A program made the translations under genes and the position numbers. A model generated the notes under the pieces. The model ran no database searches and had not been told where the DNA came from. It was given only the letters and a program-made list of their open reading frames with translations. From NCBI GenBank assembly GCA_012934845.2, contig WNNJ02000599.1, positions 310,001-374,000 on the forward strand: a DNA stretch of 64,000 nt, read 5' to 3'. This document shows positions 1 to 9,493 of this stretch, one piece after another. The first letter of the stretch is position 1; the number at the start of each line of letters is the position of its first letter. Source of the stretch: Pomphorhynchus laevis. Its lineage: Eukaryota; Acanthocephala; Palaeacanthocephala; Echinorhynchida; Pomphorhynchidae.

Positions 1-70
1 GATGACAGGCTGCGCTGAACATCATGCAATCAAATTTATGGATATGACGTTTTAATACAAAATATTTTTT

Positions 71-1030
71 TTGAGCAAAAAAACATTTGGGTCCGCAGGA
101 CCATTTGGCGTTGATGCCGCAAACGGGCGAGTTTTTTCTTATTATATTTTGGCAGGATTCGAGATCGCTAACAACAAAATATGTAATTTAGCTGTGAACA
201 TTTCTACAGAGAAACTGAATCCTTCAAATTTGAAAGTTTATACTGTGAGCCACTTAATTCCTCTGGACAAATGCTCAGGTGTGGGTCCAATTGGAGTTGT
301 GCAAATTATAAGATAAATAATTGGTCGGAGTATTTCTTTATCACACACGGGACGAGCTTACATACGAATGTGGATCACCTCAACTGTGTTGGCAAAAGAT
401 GTGGCGGAGAGTCAGCAGTTCATTCAATTCGCTTGGCGTACAATAATTCTAGAACTGTACTTTATTACTAGATGTTCACGACGCATTAAACTGTATGAAC
501 AGGCGGTTAGCTCTGGAACGCTATGTGCTTTATCTTCCTAGATTTGACTACTGTATTAAATAATAATTAAGGCATAGATGTGAAATTGACAGTTGGTAAC
601 GAGTATATAACATCGGCCGAAGGGATCATACACAGAGAGATCCATTAGCGATGATGGCTTTCGCGGATGCATTAATGCATTTAATTAGAGAACTCCATAA
701 ACAATCATCTAGGGTCACTCATCAATGGTTTGCTGACGACGCAGCACGTGCCTGTAAAATCGAGGAACTTGAAAGGGTGTTGCTTGAAGTTCAGCGTATT
801 GGGCCAAAGTATGGACTTACAATAATTTATCAAAATGTACTCTGTTGACGCATAGTAGTTAAATGGTGGATAAAATGGAGGAGTTTGAAAAATCTATTCA
901 GATAATCAGTGATGGCGTTAAATTCTTGGGCAGCTATATTGTGAATTTATCGAGCATGAAGTCAAAAGCAAAATAAACAGCTGAACAAATGATTAAATGT
1001 GATATCAGAGGTTGCTGAGTATGATTAACA
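71..1030 (+). pseudogene. R2-type family A non-LTR element, RT fragment (relic)
   Basis: Relic of the reverse transcriptase of family A (compare 31063-34108 and 51943-54846). Readable pieces in family order: a GSAGPFGVDAA motif near 90-120 (GSAGTFGVDAS in the 52 kb copy), a stretch like QRCGAEYIVRSL near 385-430, LLDVHDALNCMNRR near 468-510 (family LLIDAKNAFNCVNR, RT catalytic block A), then IHRDPLAMMAFADAL and the catalytic block HQWFADDAA near 630-745, followed by about 30 residues of thumb. Frames change several times and stops interrupt it, so it is dead. Neither the Cys-rich N-terminus nor the endonuclease tail is present. An antisense PLE fragment begins right after it. The family call is strong; the outer limits are approximate. 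Confidence 0.7.
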
Positions 1031-1059
1031 AGCAGCTAGAAAAAGATTAGATATCATCA

Positions 1060-1290
1060 GGAGAAAAAACTATGCTATCAGGTTTTGGATCCCTATTTAT
1101 CGACCCAACATAGCAGTGGGGCCAAATAAATTCTAATGATGTATTTCCTCTTATTGCTTATCTAGTATCTTCTAAAAAATTTCGGTTAAGATTTTTAATT
1201 TTTTATATTAGTGTTGATTTATATATTTTACTATTTTCTGTTTGATGATATTTTTATTAAATTAATATTTATTGCATTTTGAAATTTGAA
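1060..1290 (-). repeat. Penelope-like element (PLE-1) terminal fragment
   Basis: Matches the tail region recurring with PLE-1 copies (compare 4380-4560 and 42090-42370): the CTATGCTATCAGGTTT box, the 'cgacccaacatagcagtggggcc' block, a TGATGTATTTCCTCT box, then sequence equivalent to the last codons of the PLE-1 reading frame (as at 42300-42360). Antisense to the window. It abuts or interrupts the family A relic. No intact reading frame. Confidence 0.6.
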
Positions 1291-1429
1291 AAGAAAGTGT
1301 ACAATTAAAATGTAAAACAAAAGATTTATCGACCCTCCTCCGCTCATGCTCTCCATTATACATGCCATATGCCTCCGCTGAAAGGCTACGCTGATCAGCT
1401 AGAACATGAAAGCACGGGCTTGAGGTTAA

Positions 1430-3640
1430 GAAGTTGCGCGGATTAAACGTGTGCCAAGTTCATGAAGGAACGTGAAAGGCAGTGGCCTGATCGATCCAGT
1501 GCTTTCAACTGCCACTGGCGTGAACATGTATTGACGGCTATCAATGTTAGCGTATTTGTGAACTTTCTTAGTTTCGGCGTTCTTTGCCACACTAGCAGCG
1601 CTGTATACCAAAATGCAAAGGTTGCTAGGTGCTGTGGTAGCCACACAAGTGAAGTCCCATAGAAGCAGTGTACCGGACGACCAGGGAGTCAGTGTTTTTT
1701 CGTCAGATCGTTTGCCATCAATCCTGCAGACTCCTTAAGCTTTAACGTTGAAAGTAAGCCAGCGGAAGTCAATACCATCTTTAGGAGATTAATCGCGTCG
1801 GCATGGCGAGATTTTAATCGGCAACAGTCCAGCCCGTGAGTCAATACGGTTTCGACTTCTTTACCTCAGATGCACTAATACGGAGCACACAACCGGATAC
1901 CCAGTCAGATTGCAACGACAATTGTGATGCTAGAGTCATCTATTTGAGTACCTATTGAGCTACCAGAAATGGCGTTTAAAAAATCACCGGCGTAACCGCA
2001 ACACAGTGCTAACAGCCTGGCACAGGCCTCGGTAGAAGTTGCAGAGTCCAAACCAGCAGATTGCCTGACCGAATAAATGGAATCTGTCCAATGCTTATGG
2101 TGTTCTTTAACCACTAGACTCTCCAACACGGTAATCGAAGACCACACACGAGCTGTACCGACGACGTCTTCACTCGCCTCGATATCACAGTTTGATAATC
2201 TGGCGTAGCCAAGGATTTGAGTCACGAGTTGTAGGGATCTTTAAAACAGAGGAAGAGAAAGCAGGAATGAACATGTCGTACATGTTAAGATGGCCACTCC
2301 ACAAATATTAACAGGAAGAGTAGACTGAATCTAAGAAGAATCGTCGATAGGCAGGTTGAGTATGTCCTGCAAAGTTTCGCGTAGCACCGCGTCATACTGC
2401 CCATTTGGTTTCAGGTAATATTCGTTGGCGAAAGGTGATATACATGGAAGACTTTGATTGACACATCTCAGCATGATTGACACATCTTAGCACAACGATA
2501 TTAAAGGAATTTTGAAAGTCCAGCTTTACCATCACCGTATCACTCCATAAACAAGATATCAAGAAGAACTTCCCGGCGTGAACGGCAGCTTCGGCTCTTC
2601 TTGTGACGCTAAGTATATGATGATGAAGTCAGAGTACGGCTGACTGACAGGCTAGTTTAGCGATCAGGTGGCGCAGCGTACAGCCGATGGCGATTAGTAA
2701 AACATCCCGGAGAAGATGGAACGAATAGCATGGTGAACTAATCAGGAAAGAACACTGACTGAAAAGGACAACAACGATGCTACTATGCGACAGCCAGCAT
2801 AACGGCTCAAGGGTCCTTTAAGGTCCAACAAGAGCAGAGGTCTGATCCCATCGACACCGCCAGCGGAAACTCGAAAAGAAACGAATGGAAGGCAAGAAAC
2901 TCGCAGATACCATTACCTACTGGTTCATCGTGACGTTTGGACCAGATGACCTAACTTTAACGTTTCGAACACCTGTAGTCGGTCTCGGATGTAACTGTCG
3001 GAGGTTTTCAATATTTCGCAACTCAGGCAAAAACGACTCCGAGCTACTTACCAGGCGAATTGCTCCAATTATATCACCGTTCTCTATCTTTCCTGAGACA
3101 CGCCTTCTTAAAAAGTCGTTAGAGCCGTCTTGTTGAGAGACGTCACCTGGACTTCCGCTGCTGTTTCTCGCCGCGCTGAACAAAGTTGCGGGACAGATAT
3201 CATCAATATGATAGGAATCACAGCGCTGTTTAACTTGTGAAGGAATACGACTCGAAGCCTCGTGTTTACTAAGACAATCAGGAAAACGAAGTATCGTCTT
3301 TGTAATGGCTATAAGCATAAACCAAGCGTTTAGGTTCGACGGATCTGGTGCAACCGCAGCGATAAGTTCAGGAAGTTTGTTGGCGACGATCAAACGAACT
3401 GAGCGAGGAATTCTTCGGATCAATCAGACTTTGCAGTTCACGAGGTCAAGCGTCAAGTCTAGGAGCGACGCGCGGTCGGTTCTGATTAGCTCCACGGAAC
3501 TTAGGACATGATGCCATGTGCTTGCGTTGACTGTTTTTGGAAGCATTCCTTATCTAGGGCAATCATCCCTTCATCCGTGTTTCCTAAACAAACCGGTCGA
3601 AGTAATGCGAAACGACCGAAAGCACACACCACATTAGGCG
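1430..3640 (-). pseudogene. R2-type family B non-LTR element, decayed copy
   Basis: Decayed near-full-length family B copy on the minus strand, readable beside the copy at 23154-25870. Near 3633-3560 lies the N-terminal finger (CGVCFRSF, GLFRKHG, then CP; CSVCYRDF, GLVRQHG, CPG in the 25 kb copy). 3423-2917 is an open 168-codon stretch beginning IRRIPRSVRLIVANKLPELI, aligned with VRRIPREARPTVATKLVELI. The RT core (about 2880-2230) is too decayed to read. 2225-1905 carries the post-RT region (GDFLNAISGSSIGTQIDDSS, matching GAYLNALPIASMGTKLNDSS). 1645-1430 carries the C-terminal piece (KKVHKYANIDSRQYMFTPVA). Many stops and shifts. About the same age class as, or older than, the other family B copies, judged by decay. 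Confidence 0.7.
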
Positions 3641-3649
3641 TGTGTAGTT

Positions 3650-4150
3650 GTCATGTTGGGAACTGGAAATCGGAACGTTCAGACAAACTGTAGTTCGTAT
3701 GTTCAGTTGTCCGACTGTCCTATCAACGATTGGCCGAACACCCATATGTGTTTGGTTGATATATCACCTCGACTTCTTCGTGCTACGCGCACCTTGGGAT
3801 GTACTCTGAGCGTACGACTTATCGATGGTCGACTGAACGGTAAATACTGGTTCAGTTGACAAAAGTTTCGCTGCCGCTCGTCAAGGAAGCGTGTAATCAG
3901 TTGATACTTGTATCAATGTGTTGTTAAGCTGTTAAATGTTTTGTTCTACAATACTTGAAATGTTGGAATCGATGCGCATTTATGAACTTCACCAGATCTT
4001 AGATTATGCTGATCAGCAACAGGCCGTAAGTTGTATGTTATTATTGTGCTTTTATTCTGCTATATTTTTTTTTCTAAAAGATTTATATCTTTATCTCTTA
4101 GATTTTTTAGTGTGATATTTTTAATAAATGTCGTATCAATACACAATTGA
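3650..4150. other. Unassigned sequence upstream of family B relic
   Basis: Moderate-GC DNA (3650-3900) grading into AT-rich DNA (to 4150). By position the GC-richer part could be the 5' UTR of the family B relic, but I see no homology to the flank of the other copies and no supported gene. Confidence 0.3.
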
Positions 4151-5620
4151 GTATACGCAAATCAGCTTCGGCTACGTATTTAATATAATTTAATAATAAC
4201 AATAATAATGCTAAATCAAAAATTAATGATTAAATAGTAAATAATTATAAATCATAAATAATTGTTATAAGATTTTATATAATTTATATCAAGTTAATAA
4301 TAAAAAATTAAAATTCAAAATAATAGTTAATTGTTATGAATTGACAAATAAATAAGGATTAGAGGTCATCAATTGGAACTGATATGATATCAGTATTCGG
4401 CCTCAATTCCTCGACCCAACATTGCAGTGAGGTCAAATACATGCTAACGACGTATTTCTTCTGATAAAATTTGAATATCAAGTAACTTATTAAAATACAC
4501 AGTATATTATTTATTATCCATCCATAAACATTTTCCGCTAATGATTTTAAATTTATTTTTAATATTATGTTAATGTATGTTAATTTACCTAGTTTAAAAT
4601 AAGCATCAATTAAATTATTTTAATGATTTTGAAGAAAATTAATATCGTTACAAATCGTTGCAATTCTTAAAATTTCATTATTTAATGTACTATATTTTAT
4701 ATTATATGGTATGCATATAAAATGTAATTTACTATCTTGTAAATTTAAATATGTCATATTCACGATATAAATTAAAAGTAGTTTTAATTGATGTTAATTT
4801 AATGTCAATATCTAGATATATACCTTCTTTATCATTAATACTTGATAAATTTGTTTGCTTATTAAATAAAATTTTGTTCGCTTATTAAATACACATATAT
4901 CATCAATGTATCAAAACATATATTTTATATGTTTGCAGGCTGATTTATATTACAATACTGCCATCATAATCTATTACAACCTATTATTATAGTATTTTAC
5001 ATTACAATAACTGTAATATAAAATACTTTATATGAAATATATAAAATACTATGATACTTAACCTATCATAATCGTTAATTAACCTTTGATTTATTGAAGG
5101 TTTATATAATGTTTCTAATAAAATCGTTACATATTGATTTCAATTCTTTATTATAATTACAAATTTTTCCTAATGGCGGTAACAACTTATACCTTTATAG
5201 TTTTACCTTATTTTAGGAATATATTTACTATAATCTGACCCTATTATTTCTTTACTTTTAGAATTATTTAAAAGTCTATTTATATTTATATTTATGGTCA
5301 GTGTATATTTAGTAAGTTCTTTATACATATCTTTATTAACTTTATCTTTCCGTTTATAATTGTTTGTTATTTTCATTTTATTTTTAATTTTATCAAATAT
5401 ATAATCTTTCCAAATGTTTATCTTATATATATTTGAGCTTTCACTATTTATCAGCTTACTAAAGTAATCATTTAAGTTACTATATTACGAATTGTAAATT
5501 TTATTTTTGTCGTTGTTATTTAATCTATATTTATACCCTTTTGATAGCAGCTTTATTAATTCACAATTTTCAATTAATTCTAGATTATGGGTACATATAT
5601 GTTCATTTATTTTATCAAAA
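4150..5620 (-). mobile_element. Penelope-like element PLE-1, relic with terminal repeat
   Basis: Antisense PLE-1. 4150-4440 is the recurring terminal block (AACTGAGTCTACGTATTT-like start, here altered, AT-rich core, GATATCAG..CGGCC box). 4440-5620 reads backwards through the PLE-1 RT: the C-terminal part near 4530-4900, [19 protein letters not shown] region near 5200, and the N-terminal CTHNLELIENCEL and [10 protein letters not shown] motifs at 5540-5620. It is broken by many changes. PLEs are retroelements whose RT is related to telomerase; the GIY-YIG endonuclease that some carry is not seen here. The tandem repeat at 5630 begins where the PLE ends. Confidence 0.65.
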
Positions 5621-5631
5621 CTAAACAATGT

Positions 5632-6225
5632 CACACATGCAACCGAAACGACCAGTGAGTACTTCATTCCACTGATGAATGTTGCCGGGTACTCATTAGT
5701 CATCTAGAAGTGACATGGTGACTGAAAGTCGTGAATCTAAGTTCAGTCTATCAAGCAACACCATTTAGTATAAATGCCGTATTTTGCAAGAAATCCTGGA
5801 CCGTTGTTTACTCAACGCATCTATGCACTACTATTATACATGTCGTATCCATTAAGGATCCAACGAGTGCAATGACAATTCAGCAACAACCTCTGCCTAG
5901 TGTTTAAGGATGGTCCGCACAGCAATTCGATCTGGAAAAGAGCGTAAGCCTCAGTCAATTAAGCAAAGTGTCGGAAACGCCTTTATTCACAATGTCATAC
6001 AGTCAACCGAAACAACCAGTGTGTACCTCATTCTACTGATGAGTGTTACCGGGTACTCATCATTTCGATGCTGAAGTGGTCGTCTAGAAATGACATGGTG
6101 ATTGAAAGTCGTGAATCGAAGTCCAGTCTATCAAGCAACACCATTTAGTATAAATGCCGTATTTCGTAAGAAATCCTGGAACGTTGTCTACTCAGTACAT
6201 CCGTGCACTACTATTATATATTTCA
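5632..6225. repeat. Imperfect tandem duplication, period about 370 bp
   Basis: Two similar units, 5632-5850 and 5998-6225, share the boxes CCGAAACRACCAGTG, the GGGTACTCAT hairpin, GTGACTGAAAGTCGTGAATC, CAGTCTATCAAGCAACACC and TAGTATAAATGCCGTATTT. Between them lies non-repeated DNA with a GTTCAGTC-like segment. No open frame. Each unit holds a short hairpin (GATGAGT paired with ACTCATC in unit 2). Function unknown; it may be an unrecognised short element or satellite remnant. Confidence 0.6.
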
Positions 6226-6229
6226 AATA

Positions 6230-6480
6230 TAACATATTATATCAATATATATTTCTATACGTATACTTTTGTAGTTATTATAACATATGCATATCACTTA
6301 TACTCTAATATGATATAATATGTAATAATATTATATATTCAGCGGAATAAATAGATACACGTCTCCTGACGTGTATATTAATATATTATATAGTATAATA
6401 TATTAATATAATATTTGTATTATATAATATATTAATATAATATTTGTATTATATAATATATTAATATAATTAATATTTTA
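6230..6480. repeat. TA-rich simple sequence
   Basis: Nearly pure A/T with repeats of TATAATATATTAATATAATATT in direct array (about 6380-6475). Low complexity; no gene. Confidence 0.7.
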
Positions 6481-6855
6481 TATTATTATAATAGTATTTA
6501 ATAGTAACAGTGGCTGGACATGTATATCAATGTAAAATAAGAAACAAACTAAAGTAATCATTAGGAAAAATAGGTAGGTTTTCAAATTGAATGTAATACC
6601 TTCACTACCATCGCTGTTTAATTTGAAATCAGTTCAATAAATTTGCAAAATGTTAGATGAAAGTATTTCCTTCAATCTAATTGTCAATAAACTAGACGAG
6701 TAGAATGATCGTCAGTCAACAATAAAATGATCGAAACGTGAAATGTATGTATTGGATCAGTAGCTTATGTGATACACTAATACTGATATGTAGCGTACTG
6801 CTGTTTCTTATGGATTGAATTAAAGCAGCGTGCAGAATAAAAATAGTCATCAAAA
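6480..6855 (+). repeat. S-repeat unit
   Basis: One unit of a recurrent non-coding family (other copies near 18290-18720, 29320-29960, 30540-30670). Shared boxes in order: AATAGTAACAGTGGCTG, TAGGTAGGTTTTCAAATTG, TTTGCAAAATGTTAGATGAAAG, TCGTCAGTCAACA, GATCGAAACGTGAAATGTA, TTGGATCAGTAGCT, CACTAATACTGA, GTAGCGTACTGCTGTT, AAGCAGCGTGCAGAATA. In this copy the box that reads CTGATGAGGTCC elsewhere is CTTATGTGATAC. No open frame. Confidence 0.7.
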
Positions 6856-6860
6856 ATTTA

Positions 6861-6920
6861 ATTATTTATTAGTGGAGAGAGTGAAGAATATTTTCTTCAC
6901 TCTCTCCACTAGTAAATAAT
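6861..6920. repeat. Near-perfect 28-bp-arm palindrome
   Basis: Arms 6861-6888 and 6893-6920 are complementary with one mismatch around the 4-nt spacer TATT; the inner part is GTGGAGAGAGTGAAGAA paired with TTCTTCACTCTCTCCAC. It would make a strong cruciform or RNA hairpin. It lies at the end of an S-repeat unit. Confidence 0.85.
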
Positions 6921-7203
6921 ACAATATGAGTGAACAATCAATTTATAATACAAAAATTTAATATTGCATAATACTAAAATTAAATTATTTTATTTTTAAT
7001 GTAAAACAATGGAATTGACAATAGCTAAAATAGTTTGCTTGCTGTATAAATAAAAATTATTTTAAATAAACAAGAAATATGGTACATTACAAATTAGAAA
7101 ATTTTCACATACGTAATTATTGAACCGGTCAAGTCCCTCTTCTATTTTATGCGGAATTAGTTGAATATTATTAAGTATAAGTGGTCCTAGCAAGAAATAC
7201 ACA

Positions 7204-7858
7204 CAAATGGATGATTGTTTTAAATCCAGAAATAAAAGTTTCAGCAAGTTATCAGAAATAAATAAAGGTATACCATAAATAAAGGTAGAAATTTTTCTAT
7301 AATTTTTTTATAAAAACATTATTTCATAATCATTAAAACGGAAGGTGCTCGGGGTCAATGTTAAATGATCAAAATTGAAATGGCAAGACGCACCGCATGA
7401 GGTAGAAAATTTATTGAATTTTCGATATCAGTTTATAATCGTCATCAGAAATCTGAAACAAATAAAATGTTAATTCTTATATTCTTAACATTTCACTTGT
7501 TTCAGATTTCTGATGATGATTCCAAACTGGAATCGAAAATTCAATAAATTTTCTACCTCATGTAGGGCGTCTTGCCATTTCAATTTAGATCATTATTTCA
7601 TAAATTTTTCTTTTGAATTATGTTTAAATTTATGTATCGCGTATTTCCATTACAAAATGGATGACAAATGGAAAAACAATCAAATGGATGATTGTTTTAA
7701 ATCCAGAAATAAAAGTTTCAGAAAGTTATCAGAAATAAATAAAAGTATATCATAAATAAAGGTAGAAATTTTTCTATAAAAATTTTTATAAATAAATTAT
7801 TTCATAAATTTTTCTTTTGAATTATGTTTAAATTTATGTATCGCGTATTTCCATTACA
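7204..7858. repeat. Tandem duplication, one copy split by a foldback element
   Basis: Segment A (7204-7329) and segment B (7592-7655) are repeated without interruption at 7682-7858. The first copy is interrupted by the foldback element at 7330-7591; the second is the unoccupied version. Shared text includes ATGGATGATTGTTTTAAATC, AGTTATCAGAAATAAATAAA and TATGTATCGCGTATTTCCAT. No coding function seen. Confidence 0.8.
7330..7591. mobile_element. Foldback (MITE-like) element with target duplication
   Basis: Long inverted repeat: left arm about 7367-7470 (GATCAAAATTGAAATGGCAA... to ...CAGAAATCTGAAAC), right arm about 7499-7591 (GTTTCAGATTTCTGATG... to ...CATTTCAATTTAGATC). The 12-mer ATTATTTCATAA lies directly on both sides (7318-7329 and 7592-7603) and occurs once in the neighbouring empty copy (7796-7807), as expected for a target-site duplication. 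No transposase; it would need one supplied in trans. The left end has about 37 nt not mirrored on the right. Superfamily unknown. Confidence 0.8.
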
Positions 7859-7984
7859 TAAGATTCATATAAAATTCTGATGATTAAGGCAGTAACCCCT
7901 TAAATATTATATTATTATCAATAAATCATTAATTTATTCGTTCCATTAAAGTATCATCAGATACTTTAATTTATAAGATTATAT

Positions 7985-8105
7985 AATGTATAATTATTTA
8001 ATGTATAATGTTATGTATATATGATTATTATGATAATGTATATATAATTATGTAATAATTATATCATAATATATAATTATTATGATTATTATATGATTAT
8101 TAATC
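7985..8105. repeat. TA-rich simple sequence
   Basis: Low-complexity run built of TATAATTATTATGATTATTA-like words. No gene. Confidence 0.6.
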
Positions 8106-8109
8106 AACG

Positions 8110-8424
8110 TTCGAATATCACGAGCAAAGAAAGAAGGCTAAATACGAGGAAAGGATCACTGATTTCGAGCATGCATCGTTCTGCCCAGTTATATTCGCAA
8201 CTAACGGATCAATCACACCTACTACCTCCATACTTCTGAAGACAATAGCGAAAAAGATTTCTCTCAAACACAAAAGAAGTTATGGAGAAGTCATAGCCGG
8301 AATACGATAAAGGTTGGGCATTGCCCTTGCACAAACCGCATCATATTGTATCCGTGCACCCAGAAGAAAATGTGTGGCAATACCGTTACGAGGATATAGA
8401 AGCAGCAGTGCAGAAATAATTTGA
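8110..8424 (+). pseudogene. C-terminal endonuclease tail of an R2-type (family A-like) element
   Basis: In one frame, with a single in-frame stop near 8308-8310, this reads FEYHEQRKKAKYEERITDFE, then SFCPVIFATNG, LLKTIAKKI, SYGEVIAGIR, LGIALAQTASYCIRAPRRK, and ends at a TGA at 8422. It aligns with the 34 kb family A tail (FDFHEARKRSKYAERIIDIE, RFMPLVFTASG, LLRTIARL, SYAECLCGLR, SLLLCRAASHAIRGCRS). This is the last part of the restriction-like endonuclease domain. Everything upstream is absent, as expected of a 5'-truncated non-LTR insertion. The sequence differs enough from the other tails to be a separate subfamily. Confidence 0.7.
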
Positions 8425-8599
8425 ATTGTTTTACTTGTGATTTTCAAATGCTGGGGATGCGTGCCTATTAGAATTGTACATATAATAATAACTTATATTA
8501 TAAAATAAAAAATATAATAATTATTAGTTTTTAAAACACAAAAGTAAATTTTTCATGGAAAGTTTGAATTTTTACATTAGCTCGATTGATCGACTAACA

Positions 8600-9245
8600 A
8601 TAAATATACTAGGCGACCACGGGCAGACCGGAATCCCCTTATACATATTGAGGCGGCACGGCACATTTCAATGCTCAGGCTAGCTTTGAGACGATTCGTA
8701 AGTTGGCCATATGACTGTTATTCATTGTGTGCAGACTGAAGTGTAGATATATGCTGAAGAACTCTATGCGTGCAATCACTTAAGCCACCAGAATCGGCTA
8801 AAACGAACGGGATAAAAGACCCACGCTCGATAAGTTCGACTCTGATATCCTCAGAACGTGTCCTAGCCACCTCAACTGACTTTTCTTCGATGTGGAAAAT
8901 CAGCAACTTTACTCCGGGTCCATTTCGGATGACCGAATTTCTAATTTTATTTCTAAGGCTATAACCGGTGAAGAGTTGATCCGTAGATCTACGACCTGGA
9001 CGAAAGCCGCATTGTTCCTCTTGCAATTTTCTCTCAACTATAGGCAGTATCCCTAACTCAAGAATTCTAGCAAATAGCTTACCAGTTTTGCTAAGAAGAG
9101 TGATGCCCCGATAATTGGAACACACACTTTGGTCATCTTCCTTAAAGATCGGTACCACCACCCCCAGTTCGCTACTCACTAGGAACCTTACCCGACTTCA
9201 ATGCAACGTTGAAGATCCGTGTTAGCCACTTCATGCCAACAACGT
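8600..9245 (-). pseudogene. Chimera: APE-type LINE RT start joined to an R2-type endonuclease tail
   Basis: Minus-strand open stretch 9179-8718. The first about 70 residues are the N-terminal RT of a LINE of the RTE/CR1 kind (VVVPIFKEDDQSVCSNYRGI, LLSKTGKLFARIL, QCGFRPGRRSTDQLF); upstream to 9245 a second frame gives WLTRIFNVALKSGKVPSE. From about residue 80 the sequence becomes an R2-type tail (GVKLLIFHIEEKSVEVARTR, GSFIPFVLADSGG), and after one stop the same frame continues to about 8600 as SYGQLTNRLKASLSIEMCRA and SICIRGFRSARG. One nonsense codon (TAG where the family has W) and one frameshift lie upstream of 9179. The join, near 8920-8965, sits inside one uninterrupted frame. Probably a rearrangement or template-switch product, not a working gene. 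Confidence 0.65.
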
Positions 9246-9493
9246 CGAGAAAAGAAACGGATTAATATATGTTTAACAAATATATTAATTATCACTTTAA
9301 AAAATAAGTTTCTTTGTTATATTACAAAAATAAGAAATACCTATTAACTTCAAAGTGTACACATTTCAGTCGTTTGCTAAGTATTTTAATTAATAAAAAT
9401 ATATTAGTTAGATAAAAAATATTAATAAAAATTTATTAATACATTAGTTAGATTTAATCTAACTATTTAATCTAACTTTTTTAGATTAAATAT

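Noticed and set aside
5660-6060. CTGATGAG boxes suggesting hammerhead ribozymes
   Set aside because: The box pairs within a hairpin (GATGAGT/ACTCATC), the GAAA box is on the wrong side, and no helix II forms.
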